NCBI RefSeq assembly: GCF_001908205.1
Contig: NZ_LGHL01000120.1
Coordinates: forward strand, 1 to 37,574
DNA length: 37,574 nt
Source: Bradyrhizobium sp. NAS80.1
GTDB lineage: Bacteria; Pseudomonadota; Alphaproteobacteria; Rhizobiales; Xanthobacteraceae
Direction of reading: 5' to 3'
The position numbers were made by a program, and so were the translations under genes. Below are positions 32,781 to 37,574 of the stretch, in pieces (positions within the stretch are counted from its first letter, which is position 1; each line of letters opens with the position of its first letter). The notes under the pieces are model-generated. The model saw only the letters and a program-made list of their open reading frames with translations. It had not been told where the DNA came from and searched no databases.

Positions 32781-32822
32781 ACCGCGCCGACATTGACGCG
32801 GCCGAGGACAAGGTGGCGAAGC
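32781..32822 (+). pseudogene. 42-bp fragment of carboxyltransferase-like sequence
   Basis: This stretch equals 31537-31578 inside the carboxyltransferase gene at 40 of 42 positions (both differences are C/T). It is too short to be a gene and the matching frame is not continued on either side; it looks like a scar of duplication or recombination next to the AGAGCGTTT repeat. Confidence 0.7.
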
Positions 32823-32832
32823 CGTCATCGCA

Positions 32833-34308
32833 TCAGAGCCGCAGCACCTTGCCGGGATTCATGATGTTTTGCGGATCGAGCGCCCGTTTGATGGTTCGCA
32901 TGATGTCGAGCTCGGTCTTCGATCGGTAGTGGCTGAGCTCGTCGAGCTTGTCCATGCCGATGCCGTGCTCCGCCGAGATCGAGCCGCCCATGGAGGTGAT
33001 GAGATCGTTCACGGCGCGCGTGATGGCGGCCGTGTATTGGGTCAGCGTCTGCTGATCCATGCCGTTGGGCCCCATGAACGAAAAATGCAGATTGCCGTCG
33101 CCGATGTGTCCCAATGGATAGGGGCGGATGGTCGGGAGAATGTCGAGAACGGCCTTGGTCCCCTTGTCGATGAACTCCGGAATCCTGGAGATGGCTACCG
33201 ACACGTCGTAGCTGATCCCCGGGCCCTCGGCGCGGGAGGCCTCGGCGACGGCTTCCCGGATGCGCCACATGTTGCGCGATTGATTTCCGGTGTGAGCGAT
33301 CACCGCATCAAGTACGCGGCCGGCCTCGAGTTGATCGGCGAGGAACGGTGCCATCTTCTCGGACATGCCCGCCGTCCCGTCCTGGCGTGCCCGCGCGGAC
33401 GACCATTCAAGCAGGAGGTACCATGGCGTGTCCGCCTTGAGCGGATCCTGGGTGCCGGGAATATGGCGGAGCACCATGTCGATGGCGGCACGGCTCATCA
33501 GCTCGCACGAGCCGACATTGTCCTCGGACGCAGCATGCGCATCGGACAGGATCTCCAGGGCCGCGCGTGGATCCCGGATCGCCAGCCACGATGTGCAGAC
33601 GTCCTTGGGCGCCGGCCACAGCTTGAGGACCGCCTTCGTGATGATGCCCAGCGTACCTTCGGCGCCCATGAAGAGGTGCTTGAGGTCGTAGCCCGTGTTG
33701 TCCTTCTTGAGCGCACGCAATCCATCCCAGACGTCGCCGTTGGGCAACACGACCTCAAGCCCCAGGACGAGATTGCGGGCATTGCCGTAGCGGAGCACCT
33801 GCACGCCGCCGGCATTTGTCGACAAATTGCCACCGATCATGCATGAGCCCTGGGCGCCAAGGCTGAGGGGCAGAAACCTGTCGTGATTGGCCGCAGTCTC
33901 CTGAAGGGTCTGCAGAACGCAGCCGGCCTCGACCGTCATCACGTATCCAACGGCATCGACGTCCAGAACGCGGTTCATGCGGCCGAGCGACAACACTATG
34001 CCCGTATGCGCAGGCCAGGGCGTCGCCCCACCCATCAGACCGGTGTTTCCACCCTGCGGCACGATCGCGACACCGTGTTCATGGCAGAGCCTGACCACCT
34101 TGGAGACTTCCTCGGTGCTGGCGGGACGAACAACGGCGCCAGCACGCCCAACCAGCAATCCACGCCAATCAATCACGAACGGCTGCTTGTCGTGCTCGTC
34201 CTCGATAAGGCCCTTGTCGCCCACGATCGCGCGCAATGAATCGAGCATTTGGGCGGTCAACGGAACGGTCGGGATGGTGGGCTCGGACGACGGTACGGCA
34301 GCCGGCAT
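32833..34308 (-). CDS. FAD-linked oxidase, D-2-hydroxyacid/glycolate dehydrogenase type (GlcD/D2HGDH-like)
   Basis: The 491-residue flavoprotein has the PCMH-type FAD domain (about residues 55-235) with VPQGGNTGLMGG and IGGNLSTNAGGVQVLRYGNA, and the C-terminal FAD-oxidase domain ending in ISAEHGIGMDKL and DPQNIMNPGKVL. It should oxidise a D-2-hydroxy acid (lactate, glycolate or 2-hydroxyglutarate) and pass electrons to an acceptor; the closest group by eye is the D-2-hydroxyglutarate/D-lactate dehydrogenase set. No GlcE/GlcF subunits lie beside it, so it probably works alone. A lone transcription unit on the minus strand. Confidence 0.93.
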   Translation of the reverse strand: MPAAVPSSEPTIPTVPLTAQMLDSLRAIVGDKGLIEDEHDKQPFVIDWRGLLVGRAGAVVRPASTEEVSKVVRLCHEHGVAIVPQGGNTGLMGGATPWPAHTGIVLSLGRMNRVLDVDAVGYVMTVEAGCVLQTLQETAANHDRFLPLSLGAQGSCMIGGNLSTNAGGVQVLRYGNARNLVLGLEVVLPNGDVWDGLRALKKDNTGYDLKHLFMGAEGTLGIITKAVLKLWPAPKDVCTSWLAIRDPRAALEILSDAHAASEDNVGSCELMSRAAIDMVLRHIPGTQDPLKADTPWYLLLEWSSARARQDGTAGMSEKMAPFLADQLEAGRVLDAVIAHTGNQSRNMWRIREAVAEASRAEGPGISYDVSVAISRIPEFIDKGTKAVLDILPTIRPYPLGHIGDGNLHFSFMGPNGMDQQTLTQYTAAITRAVNDLITSMGGSISAEHGIGMDKLDELSHYRSKTELDIMRTIKRALDPQNIMNPGKVLRL

Positions 34309-34632
34309 TTGTTTCCCCCGGGCACATCTTGGTGTGTACTGAGCGTGTGGAGCGCTTCAGCCATTGTCCACGTTTGTGCCGTGGAGTCTAACGGCAATAT
34401 CTGTCGAACCGGGAAGCCGGAGAAGAACTCGTCCGGCGAGGCTCATCACCGAGGGGGGCGCGCGAACGGCGCTGTCGTCACCGCTGCTGCAGCTGACCGT
34501 GGCCCGCTTCGTCGCTGGTTCGCGAAAGCGCGATGATCGCGGCCGCTGGAGTGCGCCATTCCCGGCAATCACTACAAGCATATCGCCCTGAGGGCGATGC
34601 CGCGGTGTTCGGGGCACCACCACGATCAGATA
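34309..34632. other. Intergenic region without a recognised gene
   Basis: About 320 bases between two minus-strand genes. A minus-strand frame at 34357-34623 has no ribosome-binding site and an Arg/Ser/Pro composition expected of chance frames in GC-rich DNA. I see no RNA gene. It should hold the promoter of the FAD oxidase gene, but no clear elements were found. Confidence 0.5.
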
Positions 34633-34656
34633 CTGAGCCGGCTCGCGCCGGCCCAG
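34633..34656 (-). terminator. Hairpin after the MFS gene
   Basis: CTGAGCCGGC / GCCGGCCCAG arms (one mismatch) with a TCGC loop begin 13 bases beyond the MFS stop on the minus strand. No T-run; a weak terminator at best. Confidence 0.45.
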
Positions 34657-34668
34657 TAGGGCGTCGGG

Positions 34669-35964
34669 TTACGCCATCGCTGCTTGCGGTTTCGGCTTCG
34701 GCTGCCGCGAGAGCGCGAGCACGATCAGCGAGGCGAACACGCAGAGCGCGCCGGCGATGAAGAACGCTGGCAGGTAACTCTGGTAGACTGTCCGCGACAA
34801 ACCGGCGCCGAATGCGGCGGTGCCGGCGCCGAGCTGATGGCCGGCAAAGATCCAGCCGAACACCAGGTTGGCGCGCTCGGGTCCGAATTTTTGCGCGGTG
34901 AGCCGTACGGTGGGCGGCACCGTGGCGATCCAGTCGAGCCCATAGAACATCGCGAAAATCGACAGGCCGTAGAAGGAGAAGTCGCTGAAGGGGAGGAAGA
35001 TCAGCGATAGCCCGCGCAGCCCGTAATACCAGAACAGCAGCCAGCGATTGTCGTAGCGGTCCGACAGCCAGCCCGACATGATGGTGCCGAAGAAATCAAA
35101 GATGCCCATGGCCGCGAGCAGGCTCGCGGCCTGCACCTGCGGGATGCCGAAATCGAGGCACATCGGGATCAGGTGCACCTGGACGAGGCCGTTGGTCGAG
35201 GCGCCGCAGACGAAGAAGGTCGCAAACAGGATCCAGAACGCGCGCGACTGCGAGGCGTCGCGCAGCGTGCCGAGCGCAACTGCCGTGATCGAACCGTGGC
35301 TCACGGGCGGCGCGGGCAGGGGCTCGGTGCCTTCATCGCCGAACGGGCGCAGGCCCACATCGCTCGGCCGGTCGCGCATGGCGAGGAGGACGGCCAGCGC
35401 GGAGACGCCGAGCATAATGCAGACGAAGCCGAGCGCGAGCCGCCAGCCGTAGCGGTCGGTGAGGCTCGCCAGCAGCGGCAGGAACACGAGCTGGCCGGTG
35501 GCGACGCTTGCGGTCAGGATGCCGACGACGAGGCCGCGCCGCGCGGCGAACCAGCGCGTGGCGATCGTTGCGCCCAGCACCAGCGCGGTCATGCCGGTGC
35601 CGATGCCGATGACCACGCCCCACAGCAGCACGAGCTGCCAGACCTCGGTCATGCCGAGCGAAGCCACCAGCGCCGAGACGACGATGAGCTGTGCTGCCAG
35701 CGTGACGTTGCGCAGGCCGTAGCGGTTGAGGAGGGCGGCAGCGAACGGCGCCATCAGCCCGAACAGGATGAAGCGGATCGACAGCGCGGACGAGATCTGC
35801 GCCGTGCTCCAGCCGAACTCCTTTTGCAGGGGAACGATGAACACGCCCGGCGCGCCGACCGTACCGGCGCTGATCAGCGCGGCGAGGAAGGTCACGCCGA
35901 CCATCACCCAGCCGTAGTGGATATTGCGGCGGCTGAGAGTTGCCGCGAGCCAGTTCGAGATCAT
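34669..35964 (-). CDS. MFS transporter (OFA/monocarboxylate-like)
   Basis: The 431-residue major-facilitator permease has twelve predicted spans in two halves. The N-terminal half starts with HYGWVMVGVTFLAALISAG and APGVFIVPLQKEFGWSTAQIS, which recalls the oxalate/formate-antiporter and monocarboxylate-porter groups. The central loop (about residues 200-230) is polar and Pro-rich, and the second half has a SGWLSDRYDNRW loop like the A-motif. It probably carries an organic acid, but the substrate is not predictable. It is a single gene on the minus strand. Confidence 0.92.
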   Translation of the reverse strand: MISNWLAATLSRRNIHYGWVMVGVTFLAALISAGTVGAPGVFIVPLQKEFGWSTAQISSALSIRFILFGLMAPFAAALLNRYGLRNVTLAAQLIVVSALVASLGMTEVWQLVLLWGVVIGIGTGMTALVLGATIATRWFAARRGLVVGILTASVATGQLVFLPLLASLTDRYGWRLALGFVCIMLGVSALAVLLAMRDRPSDVGLRPFGDEGTEPLPAPPVSHGSITAVALGTLRDASQSRAFWILFATFFVCGASTNGLVQVHLIPMCLDFGIPQVQAASLLAAMGIFDFFGTIMSGWLSDRYDNRWLLFWYYGLRGLSLIFLPFSDFSFYGLSIFAMFYGLDWIATVPPTVRLTAQKFGPERANLVFGWIFAGHQLGAGTAAFGAGLSRTVYQSYLPAFFIAGALCVFASLIVLALSRQPKPKPQAAMA

Positions 35965-36029
35965 TGGGCCTCAATGTTGGTTAGCGGGCTTTGAGGGACC
36001 CGCGTCATCGTTGGAGTCTGGCACAGCGA

Positions 36030-36057
36030 AGGGAAGTCTGAAATGACAGACTTCCCT
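36030..36057 (-). terminator. Hairpin terminator of the thiolase gene at 36079
   Basis: Perfect 11-bp arms AGGGAAGTCTG / CAGACTTCCCT with a 6-base loop, 21 bases beyond the thiolase stop on the minus strand. No long U-tract, so termination may be partial. Confidence 0.65.
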
Positions 36058-36078
36058 CAATTTAGGACATTGCGGCGA

Positions 36079-37275
36079 TCAGCGCGCCAAGCGCTCCACG
36101 GCGATCGCCGTGGCTTCACCGCCGCCGATGCAGAGTGCCGCAACGCCGCGCTTGAGGTTTTGTGCCTCAAGTGCATGCAGCAGCGTCACGACCAGCCGCG
36201 CACCGGTGGCGCCGATGGGATGGCCGAGCGCGCAGGCGCCGCCGTTGATGTTCAGCTTCTCGCGGGGAATGCCGAGATCATGCTGCGCCGCCATCGCCAC
36301 CACGGCGAAGGCTTCATTGATCTCGAACAGGTCGACGTCACCGGCACTCCAGCCGACCTTGTCGAGCAGCTTGCGGATTGCCGGGATCGGCGCGGTCGTG
36401 AACCATTGCGGTTCCTGGCTGTGGGTGGCGTGGCCCTTGATCTCTGCGATTGCCGGCAGGCCGTTGCGATCGGCGAGCGAGCGCTTCGTCAGCACGAGCG
36501 CGGCGGCGCCGTCGGCATTGGCGGAGGAGGCGGCCGGCGTGATGGTGCCGTTGGCGCGGAACGCCGGCTTCAGGCCGGGGATCTTGGCCGGATCGACCTT
36601 CAGCGGATGCTCGTCGTTGGCGATGATGCGCGGGCCGGCCTTCTCGGTGAGCGTGATCGGCGCGATCTCGGCCTTGAAGGCGCCGCCCTCGACCGCCTTG
36701 CGCGCGCGGCTCAAGGTCTCCATCGCGTAGGCGTCCTGGTCCTTGCGCGTGAACTGGTAGGCTTCGGCCGTGGCTTCGCCGAAATCGCCCATGGAGCGGC
36801 CGGTCTCGTAGGCGTCCTCCAGCCCGTCCATCATCATGTGGTCGATGATGCGGTCGTGACCGGCGCGATAGCCGCCGCGTGCCTTGGCCAGGAGATAGGG
36901 CGCGTTGCTCATGCTCTCCATGCCGCCGGAGACGACGATCTCGGCCGACCCGGCGCGGATGATGTCGTGCGCCAGCATGGTCGCCTTCATGCCGGAGCCG
37001 CAGACCTTGTTCACGGTGGTCGCGCCGGTGGCGTCGGGCAGTCCGGCTCCACGCGCGGCCTGCCGCGCCGGTGCCTGGCCCTGGCCGGCCGGCAGCACGC
37101 AGCCCATGAAGACCTCGTCGACCTTCTCAGGCGCGAGCTTGGCGCGCTCCAGCGCGGCGCCGATCACGTGGGATCCGAGCTTGTGCGCGGAGAGCGGAGA
37201 CAGCTCGCCCATGAAGCGCCCGAGCGGGGTGCGGGCGGCGGAGACGATGACGACGGGATCTGCAGCTTCGGCCAT
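36079..37275 (-). CDS. Acetyl-CoA C-acyltransferase (biosynthetic-type thiolase)
   Basis: The 398-residue thiolase has all three catalytic residues: C92 in VNKVCGSGMKA, H352 in ALGHPIGATGAR and C382 in CIGGGEA, nearly the same spacing as Zoogloea PhaA (Cys89/His348/Cys378). It condenses two acetyl-CoA (or cleaves acetoacetyl-CoA), useful for polyhydroxybutyrate or ketone-body metabolism; no phaB is next to it, so I leave the symbol open. It differs from the two SCP2-like thiolases at 17636 and 20626 by its second cysteine. A 12-bp palindrome lies 41 bases upstream. Confidence 0.95.
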   Translation of the reverse strand: MAEAADPVVIVSAARTPLGRFMGELSPLSAHKLGSHVIGAALERAKLAPEKVDEVFMGCVLPAGQGQAPARQAARGAGLPDATGATTVNKVCGSGMKATMLAHDIIRAGSAEIVVSGGMESMSNAPYLLAKARGGYRAGHDRIIDHMMMDGLEDAYETGRSMGDFGEATAEAYQFTRKDQDAYAMETLSRARKAVEGGAFKAEIAPITLTEKAGPRIIANDEHPLKVDPAKIPGLKPAFRANGTITPAASSANADGAAALVLTKRSLADRNGLPAIAEIKGHATHSQEPQWFTTAPIPAIRKLLDKVGWSAGDVDLFEINEAFAVVAMAAQHDLGIPREKLNINGGACALGHPIGATGARLVVTLLHALEAQNLKRGVAALCIGGGEATAIAVERLAR

Positions 37276-37315
37276 AAAAAAACTCCCTGCGATGACGAGT
37301 GTGTAAGATTATGAT

Positions 37316-37327
37316 CATCATATGATG
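37316..37327. promoter_or_regulatory. Palindrome CATCATATGATG upstream of the thiolase gene
   Basis: A perfect 12-bp AT-rich palindrome 41 bases before the thiolase ATG, in a spacer with otherwise mixed composition. A possible operator; symmetry and position are the only evidence. Confidence 0.35.
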
Positions 37328-37474
37328 CGGCGCAAAAAATGCAACCGCGCCCGGCATGAGAAATTGTCGTGGTTCGGATGAGATTTGCTCGTTCGATCGG
37401 AGGAGGGCGGCTACTGCAGGCCGTGACTGTGAGCGCGGTGACTCTTCCACCTGACGCTGTCATCGCCCGCGAAG

Positions 37475-37574
37475 TGTTTAGCCCGGAGACATCGCTGACA
37501 CCTGTTCGGACACATCACTGACAGGTTGGCCATTGGTCAAGTCGATCGATGCGACCTGCCAGCTGGCGAAGAAG
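37475..37574 (-). mobile_element. Possible end of an insertion sequence (partial, runs off the window)
   Basis: The stretch starts TGTTTAGCCCGGAGAC and contains two 12-bp direct copies (ACATCGCTGACA at 37489-37500 and ACATCACTGACA at 37512-37523, one mismatch, 23 bases apart), then a minus-strand frame open to the window edge that ends at a TGA at 37515-37517. This layout (C-terminus of a transposase followed by tandem terminal repeats) reminds me of IS481-type elements in rhizobia, from memory. Only 20 codons are visible, so the call is tentative. Confidence 0.35.

Noticed and set aside
34357..34623. Minus-strand frame of 88 codons in the gap before the FAD oxidase
   Set aside because: No ribosome-binding site and composition of a chance frame.

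Overview
The window is GC-rich chromosomal DNA from an alphaproteobacterium, most likely Bradyrhizobium or a close relative (Nitrobacteraceae). The evidence is high GC at third codon positions, mostly short intergenic gaps, many acyl-CoA enzymes and solute transporters, and two intergenic repeat families of a type I remember from Bradyrhizobium/Rhodopseudomonas genomes. The assignment rests on recognition, not on a search. I see no rRNA, tRNA, CRISPR array or complete mobile element. About 34 protein genes are supported, two of them very small.

Layout. (1) 1-2096: exbB (5' end outside the window), exbD and tonB, the energy-transducing complex for TonB-dependent outer-membrane uptake. (2) 2084-5587: a small membrane-anchored unknown protein, an M50 metalloprotease, a LysR regulator divergent from an EamA permease, and a GFA-family protein. 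(3) 5195-17575: a carbohydrate/sugar-acid catabolic island. A minus-strand unit (LacI-type repressor, IlvD/Edd sugar-acid dehydratase, two SDR dehydrogenases, GFA protein) faces a plus-strand unit (CUT1-type ABC importer, DenD-like dehydrogenase, KDG kinase, KDPG aldolase). Two near-identical 14-bp LacI-type operators, one in front of each arm, tie the halves together. (4) 17636-22118: acyl-CoA genes, namely a thiolase, a small coiled-coil protein, a class III CoA-transferase, and a thiolase-like protein without the nucleophilic Cys coupled to a DUF35 zinc-ribbon/OB-fold partner. (5) 22119-23545: repeats, a 33-residue membrane protein, an AhpD/CMD-like protein and a MazG-like pyrophosphohydrolase. 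(6) 23611-28859: a TAXI-type TRAP transporter followed by an unusual glutaminase fused to STAS and cyclic-nucleotide-binding domains. (7) 28978-31757: a single-domain biotin carrier protein divergent from an IclR regulator and an acyl-CoA carboxylase carboxyltransferase, with palindromes in the shared promoter region. (8) 31758-34308: a rearranged-looking stretch with hairpins, small genes, a repeat and a 42-bp scrap of the carboxylase gene, then an FAD-linked 2-hydroxyacid dehydrogenase. (9) 34669-37574: an MFS permease, a biosynthetic-type thiolase, and what may be the end of an insertion sequence at the right edge.

How the genes work together. The island in (3) reads as a regulon: a periplasmic sugar binder and ABC importer bring in a carbohydrate, SDR enzymes oxidise it, the Fe-S dehydratase makes a 2-keto-3-deoxy acid, and either kinase plus KDPG aldolase or a second oxidation (the BDH2/2-keto-3-deoxy-L-fuconate-dehydrogenase-like SDR) completes degradation. 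The substrate cannot be fixed from sequence. In (6) gene order suggests that the TRAP system feeds glutamine or a related compound to the glutaminase fusion. The strongest leads are the paired LacI-type operators, the TAXI-TRAP/glutaminase-STAS-CNB operon, a T7 run that puts the sugar-binding protein gene out of frame with its ribosome-binding site, and the Cys-less thiolase/DUF35 pair.
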